Below, piece by piece: positions 24,303 through 32,150 of a DNA stretch of 64,000 nt. The position numbers and the translations under genes were made by a program. Under the pieces are notes generated by a model. That model did not search any database, was not told the origin of the DNA, and saw only the letters and a list, made by a program, of their open reading frames with translations. Within the stretch, counting starts at the first letter, position 1, and each line of letters opens with the position of its first letter. Origin of the DNA: DATJLY01 sp035518375 (GTDB lineage Bacteria; Pseudomonadota; Alphaproteobacteria; ATCC43930; CGMCC-115725); assembly GCA_035518375.1 (NCBI GenBank), contig DATIXQ010000129.1:1-64000 (forward strand), given 5' to 3'.

Positions 24303-24874
24303 GCGTGCGCTCCCAGGCGCCCGCGCACCCGGCGAAACGCCAGACGCAGCCGCGACTTCACTGTGCCCAGCGGGATCGCCAGCGCGGCGGCGATCTCGCC
24401 ATGCGACTTGCCCTCGTAGAAGGCGAGATTGACAACCTCGGCCTGGTCGGCCGGAAGATCTCGAAGCGCCGCGCGCACATCGCCCTCTTCCTGCGCCGCC
24501 TCAACCGCCCGATCGGGCAGCGGCTCGGGGTCGGGCACGAGCAGCGGATCGTCGGGATCAAGCTCGGGGTGCCGCTCGCGGCGCACCGCGTCGATGCGCA
24601 GATTGCGGGCGATGGTGAAAATCCAGGTGCCGACCCCAGCCTTGGCGGGATCGTACGAGTCGGCCTTGCGCCAAACGGTCAGCATCACTTCCTGCACCAG
24701 ATCCTCGGCGAGCGCGTCGGATGCGCCGAGTCGTTTCAAATAAGCCTTGACCCGCGGAGCGTAGTAGTCGAACAAGGCGGCAAAGGAATTCTGGTCGTGG
24801 CGTTCGACAATTGCCCGCAAGAGACGGGCAAAATCGGACGATGGGGAGGCGGCATCGGCGCGGGGGGCCGTCAT
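24299..24874 (-). CDS. rpoE: ECF RNA polymerase sigma factor RpoE (ChrR-partnered)
   Basis: Extracytoplasmic-function sigma factor of 191 residues. Region 2 (FAALFDYYAPRVKAYLKRLG, then AEDLVQEVMLTVWRKADSYD and GTWIFTIARNLRID) and region 4 (GKSHGEIAAALAIPLGTVKSRLRLAFRRVRGRL) are clear. The frame is open to 24952, but the predicted sigma-E promoter would start transcription at about that base. ATG 24874, with a leader of roughly 75 nt, is therefore the better start. Its stop overlaps chrR. It likely drives its own operon and the divergent flavoprotein operon. Confidence 0.9.
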   Translation of the reverse strand: MTAPRADAASPSSDFARLLRAIVERHDQNSFAALFDYYAPRVKAYLKRLGASDALAEDLVQEVMLTVWRKADSYDPAKAGVGTWIFTIARNLRIDAVRRERHPELDPDDPLLVPDPEPLPDRAVEAAQEEGDVRAALRDLPADQAEVVNLAFYEGKSHGEIAAALAIPLGTVKSRLRLAFRRVRGRLGAHA

Positions 24875-24958
24875 TGCGAATAAACCGAGGCGAGCGGCGG
24901 TGCCGCGCCAAGGCAAGCCCGCGCCGGGCAGGATCGCAAGATCTGCATACATCGTGGC

Positions 24959-24988
24959 TTGGTACGTGCCCGCAAAGATTTTGGTTCA
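24959..24988 (-). promoter_or_regulatory. sigma-E-type promoter of rpoE-chrR
   Basis: On the minus strand TGAACC (24988-24983), an 18-bp spacer and TACCAA (24964-24959) mirror the plus-strand promoter. The -35 differs by one base from the TGATCC element reported for sigma-E of Rhodobacter sphaeroides, and the -10 fits poorly. It suggests autoregulation of the sigma factor. Confidence 0.5.
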
Positions 24989-25022
24989 CCAGCGAACTGT
25001 GCGGTGATCCAAAATCTTCGCG
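24971..25022. repeat. 20-bp inverted repeat carrying two divergent -35 elements
   Basis: Arms 24971-24990 and 25003-25022 are reverse complements at 18 of 20 positions around a 12-nt centre. Each arm contains GGTGA(A/T)CCAAAATCTT reading outward, so the repeat is really two copies of one promoter module facing opposite ways. Confidence 0.8.
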
Positions 25023-25034
25023 CCGACGTATCGT
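25005..25034 (+). promoter_or_regulatory. sigma-E-type promoter of the flavoprotein-DUF1365-CFA operon
   Basis: TGATCC (25005-25010), 18 bp, then TATCGT (25029-25034), ending 45 bp before the ATG of the flavoprotein gene. TGATCC is an exact match to the -35 element known for ChrR-controlled sigma-E; the -10 is only a partial match (TA at the expected place). Confidence 0.6.
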
Positions 25035-25079
25035 CTTGGTTAACCCAGGACCGACGGCCGTATCCGCGCGGGATTCGGG

Positions 25080-26423
25080 ATGACAACCGCCTCATCTCCC
25101 CTCACCGTCGCCGTGATCGGGTCGGGGGTCGCCGGCCTGGCAGCATCCTGGCTTCTCAAACGACGCCATGACGTCACGCTCTACGAACGTGCCGCCCGGC
25201 TCGGCGGCCATTGCAATACGGTAGATGTCTCCGACGCCAACGGCAACCCTGTAGCAATTGATACGGGCTTTATCGTTTACAATTCCGTCAACTATCCCAA
25301 CCTGGTGGCGCTCTTCCAGGCGCTCGGCGTCGCAACCCACGCGAGCGACATGTCATTCGCCGTGTCGCTCGACGGCGGCCGGCTCGAATATTCGGGGAGC
25401 GATCTCGGGGGCCTCTTCGCCCAGCGCCGGAACCTCGTGAGCCCGCGCTTCTGGAGGATGCTGGGCGACATCGCACGGTTCTACCGCGCGGCGCCCCGGC
25501 TCCTCGCCGCCGCAGACGCCGACACCTTGACGCTCGGCGCCTATCTCGATGCCGAGAACTATTCCGCGGCGTTCGTCGACGAGCACATCCTGCCGATGGC
25601 GGCGGCGATCTGGTCGAGCGCAAAGGCCGACATGCGCCACTATCCGGCGCGAGACTTCGTCCGCTTTTGCGCCAATCACGGGCTCCTGCGCCTGACGAGG
25701 CGGCCGCAATGGCGCACCGTGATCGGCGGGAGCCGCGTCTATGTTGCGAAGATGTCGGCAACGCTGGCCGACGGGGTGGCGCTTGGCACCGCCGTGCGCT
25801 CGGTGCGGCGGCGGCACGATGGCGTCACGGTCGAGGACGACAAGGGCGGCGTGCGGCGCTTCGACCAGGTCGTCATCGCGGCACACGCCGACGAGGCGCT
25901 CGCCATGCTGGCCGACGCCGATCCCGAGGAGCGGCGGCTCCTCGGCGCGTTCCGCTATGCGCGCAAGCGCGCCGTGCTCCATTCCGACGCGAGCTTCATG
26001 CCAGTGAGGCGGCGCGCCTGGGCGAGCTGGAATTATCTTGGCCGCTCCGGCGCGGATGGCGAGCTGCCGACCGTCACCTATTGGATGAACAATCTCCAGA
26101 AGCTCACCTGCCAGCGCGAATTCTTCGTGACGCTCAACCCGCCGCGCGAGCCGCGCGCGGCCCATGCCGAGTTCGTCTATGACCATCCGGGCTTCGATCC
26201 GAGGGCGGGCGCGGCGCAGCGCGAACTGTGGTCGCTGCAAGGGCGCCGCCGCACGTGGTTCTGCGGCGCGCATTTCGGCGCCGGCTTCCACGAGGACGGG
26301 CTGCAGGCTGGGCTCGCCGTGGCCGAGGATCTTGGCGGCGTACGGCGGCCGTGGTCGGTCGCCGAGGAATCCGGCCGCATCTGGCGCACGGCGGCGCCCG
26401 TGCTCAGCGAGGCAGCCGAATGA
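25080..26423 (+). CDS. FAD/NAD(P)-binding amine-oxidase-like flavoprotein
   Basis: A 447-residue flavoprotein of the amine oxidase / phytoene-desaturase-like fold. The FAD site AVIGSGVAGLAASWLL and ERAARLGGHCNTVD are at residues about 10-46; SSAKADMRHYPARDFVRFCANHGLL and a C-terminal FCGAHFGAGFHEDGLQAGL FAD-contact motif follow. It is the first gene behind a sigma-E-type promoter. Homologues beside rpoE-chrR in Rhodobacter are sigma-E-dependent, and one has been tied to dehydrogenation of methylated fatty acids on the way to furan fatty acids (recalled knowledge, not tested here). A fatty-acyl desaturase role is therefore a working hypothesis. Confidence 0.85.
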   Translation: MTTASSPLTVAVIGSGVAGLAASWLLKRRHDVTLYERAARLGGHCNTVDVSDANGNPVAIDTGFIVYNSVNYPNLVALFQALGVATHASDMSFAVSLDGGRLEYSGSDLGGLFAQRRNLVSPRFWRMLGDIARFYRAAPRLLAAADADTLTLGAYLDAENYSAAFVDEHILPMAAAIWSSAKADMRHYPARDFVRFCANHGLLRLTRRPQWRTVIGGSRVYVAKMSATLADGVALGTAVRSVRRRHDGVTVEDDKGGVRRFDQVVIAAHADEALAMLADADPEERRLLGAFRYARKRAVLHSDASFMPVRRRAWASWNYLGRSGADGELPTVTYWMNNLQKLTCQREFFVTLNPPREPRAAHAEFVYDHPGFDPRAGAAQRELWSLQGRRRTWFCGAHFGAGFHEDGLQAGLAVAEDLGGVRRPWSVAEESGRIWRTAAPVLSEAAE

Positions 26424-27196
26424 GCGGCTCGGCGCTTTACTTCGGCACCGTCACGCATCAGCGCCTGCGCCCGGTACGGCATGAGTTGAGCTATCGCGTG
26501 TTCTCGCTTCTCGTCGATCTCGACGAACTGCCGGATCTCGCGCGGCGGCTCAGGCTCCTCTCGCACAACCGTTTCAACCTGTTCTCGTTCCACGACCGCG
26601 ACCATGGCGCGCGACGCGATCGGAGGCTCAGGCCTTACGTCGAGGCACAGCTCGCGCGCGCGGGGATCGCGCTCGACGGTGGCGCGATCCGCCTCCTCTG
26701 CTTCCCGCGCGTCCTCGGCTATGTCTTCAACCCGCTCAGCATTTATTTTTGCCACGGGCCCGACGCCGCGTTGCGCGCCATTCTCTACGAGGTCTCGAAC
26801 ACATTCGGCGAGCAGCACTCCTATCTCATCCCGGTGACGGGGCCGGGCGGCGTCGTGAGCCAGAGCTGCGCCAAGGAATTCTATGTCTCGCCTTTCATGG
26901 AGATGGCGTGCCGCTACGAGTTTCGCCTCGCGGCGCCAGGCGAAAAAATCGCCGTCTATATCCGCCAGAGCGACCGCGAGGGCCCTATCCTCCACGCGAG
27001 CCTGGCGGGGACGCGCGCGGAACTGAGCGACCGGGCGCTCATCGGTGCCTTTCTTTCTTATCCGCTGATGACCCTCAAGGTGATCGGCGGCATCCACTGG
27101 GAAGCGCTGCGTCTTTGGCGCAAGGGCCTCAAGGTTCTGCCGCACCCGGCGCCACCCACCGACCCCGTGACCATCTGCCAGCCGGCGGAGCCCTGA
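26420..27196 (+). CDS. DUF1365 family protein
   Basis: A 258-residue member of DUF1365. Its ATG overlaps the flavoprotein stop by 4 bp (the longer open frame from 26228 is discarded). Typical segments are SALYFGTVTHQRLRPVRHEL at the start, FPRVLGYVFNPLSIYFCHG near the middle, and CAKEFYVSPFMEMACRYEF. The biochemical role is not established; the gene is commonly found between an amine-oxidase-like flavoprotein and a cyclopropane-fatty-acid-synthase-like methyltransferase, as here, which points to membrane-lipid modification. Confidence 0.85.
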   Translation: MSGSALYFGTVTHQRLRPVRHELSYRVFSLLVDLDELPDLARRLRLLSHNRFNLFSFHDRDHGARRDRRLRPYVEAQLARAGIALDGGAIRLLCFPRVLGYVFNPLSIYFCHGPDAALRAILYEVSNTFGEQHSYLIPVTGPGGVVSQSCAKEFYVSPFMEMACRYEFRLAAPGEKIAVYIRQSDREGPILHASLAGTRAELSDRALIGAFLSYPLMTLKVIGGIHWEALRLWRKGLKVLPHPAPPTDPVTICQPAEP

Positions 27197-27213
27197 CCTC
27201 CAAAGACGAGCCC

Positions 27214-28452
27214 ATGCACGATCACAATCCAGCACATTTTGCCGCCGCCCGCCCGGTCCCTTCGGCGCCGGAACTCGACGATTTCTGGAGCCGCATCCTG
27301 CTGCGGCGGCTCAACGGGATCGCGCACGGGCGCTTGACGCTCGTGACGCCCGGCGGGGCGGTACTGGCGTTCGGGCATGCCGGCGCCGAGCCATCGATCA
27401 GCCTCGCGATTCGTCATCCGCGCGTCGCGCGGCGCCTCGTCTTCGGCGGCACGATCGGCTTTGCCGAATCCTATATGGACGGCGATTGGGATTGCGCCGA
27501 CCTCGTCGGCCTCGTGCGGCTCGCGGTGCTGAACGAGCGGGCGCTCGGCCTAGAGGCCGATGGCAGTCTCGCCACGCGCGTGCTCGAGCGCGTGCGTCAC
27601 GCGCTTCGCCGCAACACGAGGGCGGGCAGCCAGCGCAACATCGCTTATCACTACGATCTCGGGAACGATTTCTACGCGCTCTGGCTCGACCGCGGCATGA
27701 CTTATTCCTCGGCACTCTTCGAGGACGCGCACGAAGCACTCGAAGCAGCGCAGCAGCGCAAATACGACCGCGTCGCGGCGCTCGCCGAGCTCGCGCCCGG
27801 CCAGAGCGTGCTCGAGATCGGCTGTGGCTGGGGCGGCTTCGCGGAAGAGGCCGCGCGCGCCCACGGATGCCGCGTCACCGCGCTCACGCTCTCGCGCGCG
27901 CAGCGCGAGTACGCCGAAGCGCGGACGGCGCACGCCGGCCTCGCGGACAAGGTCGAGATCCGGATCGAGGATTATCGCGACGCGCGCGGCCGCTACGACC
28001 GCATCGCCTCGATCGAGATGATCGAGGCGATCGGGCACGAGCACTGGCCGACCTACTTCGCACGGCTTCACGAGCTGCTGCGTCCGAATGGTATCGCCGT
28101 GCTGCAAGCGATCACCATCGCCGACGAACGCTTCGAGTCTTATCGCCGCTGCCCCGATTTCATCCAGCGCTATATCTTTCCGGGCGGCATGCTGCCGGCG
28201 CCGGGCGTGCTCAAGCGCGAGGCCGAGGGCGCGGGCTTCGCCTTCGTCGAAGGACCGCGCTTTGCCGCTTCCTACGCCTTGACGCTCGCGCTGTGGCAAG
28301 AACGCTTCCAGGCGGCGTGGCCGCGCATCGCCGCGCTCGGCTTCGATCGACGCTTCAAGCGCATGTGGGAATATTATCTCGCTTATTGCGAGGCGGGATT
28401 CCGCTCGGGCACGCTCGACGTGGGGCTCTACCGGCTCGAGCGGCGGGGATGA
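27214..28452 (+). CDS. cfa: CFA synthase-like SAM-dependent fatty-acid methyltransferase
   Basis: A 412-residue protein of the cyclopropane-fatty-acyl-phospholipid synthase family, which transfers a methylene or methyl group from SAM to an unsaturated lipid acyl chain at the membrane. The SAM site VLEIGCGWGGFAEEAAR is near residues 197-213, preceded by NIAYHYDLGNDFYALWLDRGMTYSSA and followed by RIASIEMIEAIGHEHW. It is 17 bp after DUF1365 and overlaps the MFS gene by 4 bp. Within a sigma-E regulon it may make methylated or furan-type fatty acids rather than ordinary cyclopropane ones; this cannot be decided from sequence. Confidence 0.85.
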   Translation: MHDHNPAHFAAARPVPSAPELDDFWSRILLRRLNGIAHGRLTLVTPGGAVLAFGHAGAEPSISLAIRHPRVARRLVFGGTIGFAESYMDGDWDCADLVGLVRLAVLNERALGLEADGSLATRVLERVRHALRRNTRAGSQRNIAYHYDLGNDFYALWLDRGMTYSSALFEDAHEALEAAQQRKYDRVAALAELAPGQSVLEIGCGWGGFAEEAARAHGCRVTALTLSRAQREYAEARTAHAGLADKVEIRIEDYRDARGRYDRIASIEMIEAIGHEHWPTYFARLHELLRPNGIAVLQAITIADERFESYRRCPDFIQRYIFPGGMLPAPGVLKREAEGAGFAFVEGPRFAASYALTLALWQERFQAAWPRIAALGFDRRFKRMWEYYLAYCEAGFRSGTLDVGLYRLERRG

Positions 28453-29843
28453 ACGAGGCGCGCCTGCCGCTGTCGCGGGCGCTCGCCTATGCCGCGCCGG
28501 GCTTCGCGCTCGCAATTCCGCTCGTCCCGGTCTTCACCTTTCTGCCGACGCTCTATGCGCGCGACGTGGGGCTTGGCCTCGCAGGCACGGGGACGGTCCT
28601 CTTTGTCGCGCGCGCCGTCGATTTCCTCCTTGATCCGCTGATCGGGCTCGGCAGCGACCGGATCGAGACTCGGTTCGGTCGCCGCAAGCCATGGATCGTC
28701 GTGGGCGCGATCATCGCCGGTGCCGCGCTTTTCGCGCTCTTCGCGCCGCCCGCCGGCGCGGGCGCGGCCTATCTCTTCCTATGGCTCGCGCTTCTCTATC
28801 TCGGCTTCACCGCGGTGCAGATTCCCTATACCGCATGGGGCGCGGAGCTCGTGCCCGACTACCACGAGCGCACGCGGATCACCGGCTTGCGCGAAGGACT
28901 TACGCTTGCCGGCATTGTCACGACCGGCGCGCTGCCGGTCGCGGCGACGCTTATGGGTCTGTCCGAGCGGCGCGGCATGGTCGCGATCGCGCTTCTCGCG
29001 ATCCTCTGCGGCGGACCGGCGATCGCGCTCCTCGCCTGGCGCGTGCCGGAAGGCCGCGTGCGCGAGAATGAGCGCGTCGGCCGCGTCGATCTTCGCGCGA
29101 TGCTCGCCAACCGGCCGTTCCTGCGGCTGTTCTGCGCCTGGTTCGTCAACGGGCTCGCGACCGGCGTCCCCGCCGTGCTCTTCCCGTTTTACCTGCAGTA
29201 TGGGCTCATCGCCGGCCAGATGGCGCGCGGCGTAATGATCTTCACCTATTTCGCAGCGGGCGCATGCGCCATTCCCGCCTGGCTCGTGGCAAGTCGGCGC
29301 TTTGGCAAGCATCGCGTCTGGTGTTGCGCCATGCTGATGGCGATGGCGGCGTTCGTGTGGGTGCCGCTGTTGCAGCCGGGCGCGGATGCAGCGTTCTTCG
29401 TCGTCTGCCTCGTCACGGGCGCGGCGCTGGGAGCCGACCTCGCGCTACCGCCGGCGATGCAGGCCGACGTCGTCGACCTCGACAATCTCCGCACCGGCGC
29501 GGCGCGCGCCGGGTTCTATTTCGCGATCTGGGGCATGGGCACGAAGCTCGCGCTCGGCGCGGCGGCAGGTGGCGCCTTCTATGCTCTCGACCTCGTCGGC
29601 TTCGATCCCAATGGCGGCAATGGACCACGCGCGCTTTTCGCCCTCGCCGCGACCTACGCGCTGGCGCCGGTCGCGCTCAAATCCGTCGCGGTCGCGCTCG
29701 TGTGGAATTTTCCCGTGACGCCGCGGCGCCACGCCATCATCCGCCGGCGCCTTGCGGAGCGCGAGGCGCTCAGCGCCCGGTCGCGCGCCGTACCAGCCGG
29801 AAATAGAGCCCGTATGGCAGGAGACGGGCGAGCTTCAGCATGA
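28449..29843 (+). CDS. MFS transporter, GPH/MelB-like cation symporter family
   Basis: A 464-residue membrane protein with about 12 hydrophobic segments. The loop 2-3 motif is present as DPLIGLGSDRIETRFGRRKPWIVVG, the glycoside-pentoside-hexuronide variant of the MFS signature. PAMQADVVDLDNLRTGAARAGFYFAIWGMGTKLA in the C-terminal half is typical of MFS_2 proteins. ATG 28449 overlaps the CFA-like stop by 4 bp. The C-terminal 24 residues overlap the convergent SDR gene by 74 bp. Substrate unknown; operon context suggests a lipid or precursor. Confidence 0.82.
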   Translation: MNEARLPLSRALAYAAPGFALAIPLVPVFTFLPTLYARDVGLGLAGTGTVLFVARAVDFLLDPLIGLGSDRIETRFGRRKPWIVVGAIIAGAALFALFAPPAGAGAAYLFLWLALLYLGFTAVQIPYTAWGAELVPDYHERTRITGLREGLTLAGIVTTGALPVAATLMGLSERRGMVAIALLAILCGGPAIALLAWRVPEGRVRENERVGRVDLRAMLANRPFLRLFCAWFVNGLATGVPAVLFPFYLQYGLIAGQMARGVMIFTYFAAGACAIPAWLVASRRFGKHRVWCCAMLMAMAAFVWVPLLQPGADAAFFVVCLVTGAALGADLALPPAMQADVVDLDNLRTGAARAGFYFAIWGMGTKLALGAAAGGAFYALDLVGFDPNGGNGPRALFALAATYALAPVALKSVAVALVWNFPVTPRRHAIIRRRLAEREALSARSRAVPAGNRARMAGDGRASA

Positions 29844-30516
29844 ATGTGAAACGGCGCGGAAACGCGACCTCGAAGCGGCCGGCGGCAAGCCCTTCGGCGA
29901 TGCGGCGCGCGGCGTCCTCCGGCTCCATGAGGAAGGGCATCGCGAATTTGTTGGCCTCGGTCATGGCCGTGCGCACGAAGCCGGGATTGACGATGCTGAT
30001 CCCGACGCCGCGCTTGTCGAGATCAGGCTTCAGCGCCTCGCATAGATTGATGAGCGCGGCCTTGGTCGGGCCATAGGCCGCAGCTGTCGGCAAGCCGCGA
30101 TATCCCGCGACCGAGGCAATGACCGCGAAATACCCGCTGCCACGCGCGAGAAAGTGCGGCAAGAGCGCTGCTATCCCATGCACCACGCCCATATAGTTGA
30201 TTTCGACATGGCGGCGGAAGAGCGCGACGTCGAACCCATCGATCTCGAGCGGCGTGAATGTCCCGGCGCCGAGTATGGCGAGGTCGAGCGGCCCGATCGC
30301 CGTTTCGATCGCGGGCACGGCGGACGCCATCGCGCCGGCATCGGCGACATCGACCGGGAAGGCATGGATTCGCCCCGGCACCATCGCGGCGAGCGCGTCG
30401 AGCTCCTCGCGCCGACGCGCGCTCGCGGCGACGGTAGCGCCTGCCCGTGCGTAGTGGAGCGCGAGCTCGCGGCCGATGCCGCTCGAGGCACCGGTGATCC
30501 AGACGCGCTGGATCAT
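29770..30516 (-). CDS. short-chain dehydrogenase/reductase
   Basis: Classical SDR of 248 residues. The cofactor motif TGASSGIGRELALHYARAG is at residues 8-26, NNAG is replaced by LGAGTF, and the catalytic Ser and Y-x3-K appear as VASVAGYRGLPTAAAYGPTKAA. ATG 30516 overlaps the stop of the upstream gene by 4 bp; the longer open frame to 30774 is rejected. A C-terminal region with LPFLMEPEDAARRIAEGLAAGRFEVAFP-like sequence resembles SDRs linked to lipid metabolism. It converges on the sigma-E operon and overlaps it by 74 bp. Confidence 0.85.
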   Translation of the reverse strand: MIQRVWITGASSGIGRELALHYARAGATVAASARRREELDALAAMVPGRIHAFPVDVADAGAMASAVPAIETAIGPLDLAILGAGTFTPLEIDGFDVALFRRHVEINYMGVVHGIAALLPHFLARGSGYFAVIASVAGYRGLPTAAAYGPTKAALINLCEALKPDLDKRGVGISIVNPGFVRTAMTEANKFAMPFLMEPEDAARRIAEGLAAGRFEVAFPRRFTFMLKLARLLPYGLYFRLVRRATGR

Positions 30517-31193
30517 TGCGGCGCCACGCAGCGCTCGCAGACATAATCGATGGGCGTCCCGTCCTTTCCCGGAAAACGCAGCTTGAGCCAATGCCCGCCC
30601 GCGTCGTACCAGCTCTCGGCCTTGAAGTCGCTGACATAGCGGTAATGCGTCGCCGGACGCGTCGTCGATCCCACGGCAACCGATTCGACACCCAATGGCT
30701 CGAGCTTCACCTCGCTGATCTTGCCGGACAGCGTGTTGAGCACGCGGGTTGCATCGATCACCTGGGCATCCCAATGGCTGGAGGGAAGAATGGAATGCGC
30801 GATTCGCTCGTGCGCGTCAGGCCCTGTGACAGCGAGCGCGCCGCCCTCGTCCTTCGCGTTGACCGCCGTTTTCGTGCCGTTGTCATCGATCGTCGAGGTG
30901 AGCGCGTCGAGCTTGTTGTCGCGCCAGATCTCCTGGCACGTATAGTGGAAGGTATAAACGGTGAGACCGAGGAATTTGACGGCGAGATCGAGGATCGAGC
31001 GTACCGTGAGAACATCGTCCTGGCGCGCGAAAGTCACGCGATGCTCGCCGATCTGCGTGCCTTTGCGCCACACCGCAAACGCGATATCGCTGCCGTAGAG
31101 CTTGAGGGGATCGGGGAACGCTTCGGCCGCCGCGTGCCCGGCCGCGAACAGAAAGAGCGCTGCGGCAAGACAGGCGACGCGCGAGCGAATCAT
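30513..31193 (-). CDS. secreted DUF6134-like protein
   Basis: A 226-residue protein with an N-terminal signal peptide (SRVACLAAALFLFAAGHAAA) preceded by AGGGAAG. The mature part is beta-rich, with FAVWRKGTQIGEHRVTFAR, VYTFHYTCQEIWRDNKLDAL, LNTLSGKISEVKLEPLG and YDAGGHWLKLRFPGKDGTPIDYVCERC. These repeated strand patterns resemble DUF6134 and DUF3108-type periplasmic proteins that may bind a lipid or shield a hydrophobic ligand. It is coupled to the SDR gene by a 4-bp overlap. Confidence 0.7.
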   Translation of the reverse strand: MIRSRVACLAAALFLFAAGHAAAEAFPDPLKLYGSDIAFAVWRKGTQIGEHRVTFARQDDVLTVRSILDLAVKFLGLTVYTFHYTCQEIWRDNKLDALTSTIDDNGTKTAVNAKDEGGALAVTGPDAHERIAHSILPSSHWDAQVIDATRVLNTLSGKISEVKLEPLGVESVAVGSTTRPATHYRYVSDFKAESWYDAGGHWLKLRFPGKDGTPIDYVCERCVAPQ

Positions 31194-31306
31194 CTTCCCT
31201 TCATAAGGGATTCACGGTTGAAGCGGCAAGATTCGCCGTGCGGTAAAAATGGGGCGCGGGACGCTTTTCGCGCCACGAGCGAGCGCGGGCCAACGAGGCA
31301 TCTTCG

Positions 31307-32143
31307 ATGATGAAACTCCTTTTTTTCTTGCCATTAATTCTTGGCGCATGCTCGTCGGCCGATCTCGTCAATGGGCTTGCCCCGCGCGACGATTTCCGAC
31401 TCGTCGCGGATCTCTCCTATGGCAACGACCCGCGCCAGAAACTCGATCTCTACCTGCCGCTTACCGACGGCGGGCCGAAGCCGGTCGTGCTGTTCTTCTA
31501 TGGCGGCAACTGGGACAGCGGCAGCAAGGCCGATTACCTGTTTCTGGGCCAGGCGCTTGCAGCGCAGGGCTTCGTCGTCGCGATCGCCGACTACCGGATC
31601 TATCCCGAGGTGAAATACCCGGATTTCCTTGCCGATTGCGCGGCGGCCACGCGCTGGACCTTCGCGCACATCGCCGATTATGGCGGCGATCCCGCGCGCG
31701 TCAGCCTCATGGGCCATTCGGCCGGCGGCTACAACGCCATGATGCTGGCGCTCGATCCGGAATGGCTCGGACCCGACCGCGCGCGCATCAAAAGCGTCGT
31801 CGGGCTTGCCGGACCTTATGATTTCCTGCCTCTCACCGATCCGACGCTCAAGATCATCTTCAGCACCGCGAACGACCTCAGGCTGACGCAGCCCATCCGT
31901 TATGCCGACGGCAGCGCGCCGCCGATGCTGCTCGTGACCGGGCGGCTCGACACGATCGTGAGCCCGGGCAACGTCACCCGACTCGCGGCGCGGCTGCGCG
32001 AGAAGGGCGCGACGGTCGAGACCGAGCGCTACACGTTCCTTGGCCACATCACGCTCATCGGCTCGTTCGCGCGGCCGCTGCGATGGGTGACGCCGGTGTT
32101 GGGCGACGTGACCCGCTTCCTCACGGAAGGACCGGCGGAGTAG
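31307..32143 (+). CDS. alpha/beta-hydrolase lipoprotein (BD-FAE/carboxylesterase type)
   Basis: A 278-residue alpha/beta hydrolase with a lipoprotein signal: a hydrophobic stretch ends in the lipobox LGAC, so Cys 16 would be lipidated. The oxyanion region reads FFYGGNWDSG, a variant of HGGxW, and the nucleophile elbow is GHSAGG near residues 143-148. A late Asp in TGRLDTIV and a His in GHITLIG complete a triad. Such enzymes hydrolyse esters or kynurenine-type formamides. It is divergent from the DUF6134-like gene and convergent with a Rieske gene. Substrate unknown. Confidence 0.82.
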   Translation: MMKLLFFLPLILGACSSADLVNGLAPRDDFRLVADLSYGNDPRQKLDLYLPLTDGGPKPVVLFFYGGNWDSGSKADYLFLGQALAAQGFVVAIADYRIYPEVKYPDFLADCAAATRWTFAHIADYGGDPARVSLMGHSAGGYNAMMLALDPEWLGPDRARIKSVVGLAGPYDFLPLTDPTLKIIFSTANDLRLTQPIRYADGSAPPMLLVTGRLDTIVSPGNVTRLAARLREKGATVETERYTFLGHITLIGSFARPLRWVTPVLGDVTRFLTEGPAE

Positions 32144-32150
32144 CGCGAGG

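Noticed and set aside
31240..31275. GGCGCG/CGCGCC hairpin near a T-run
   Set aside because: On the minus strand the T-run would follow the stem, but no minus-strand gene upstream needs termination there; it lies in a divergent promoter region.
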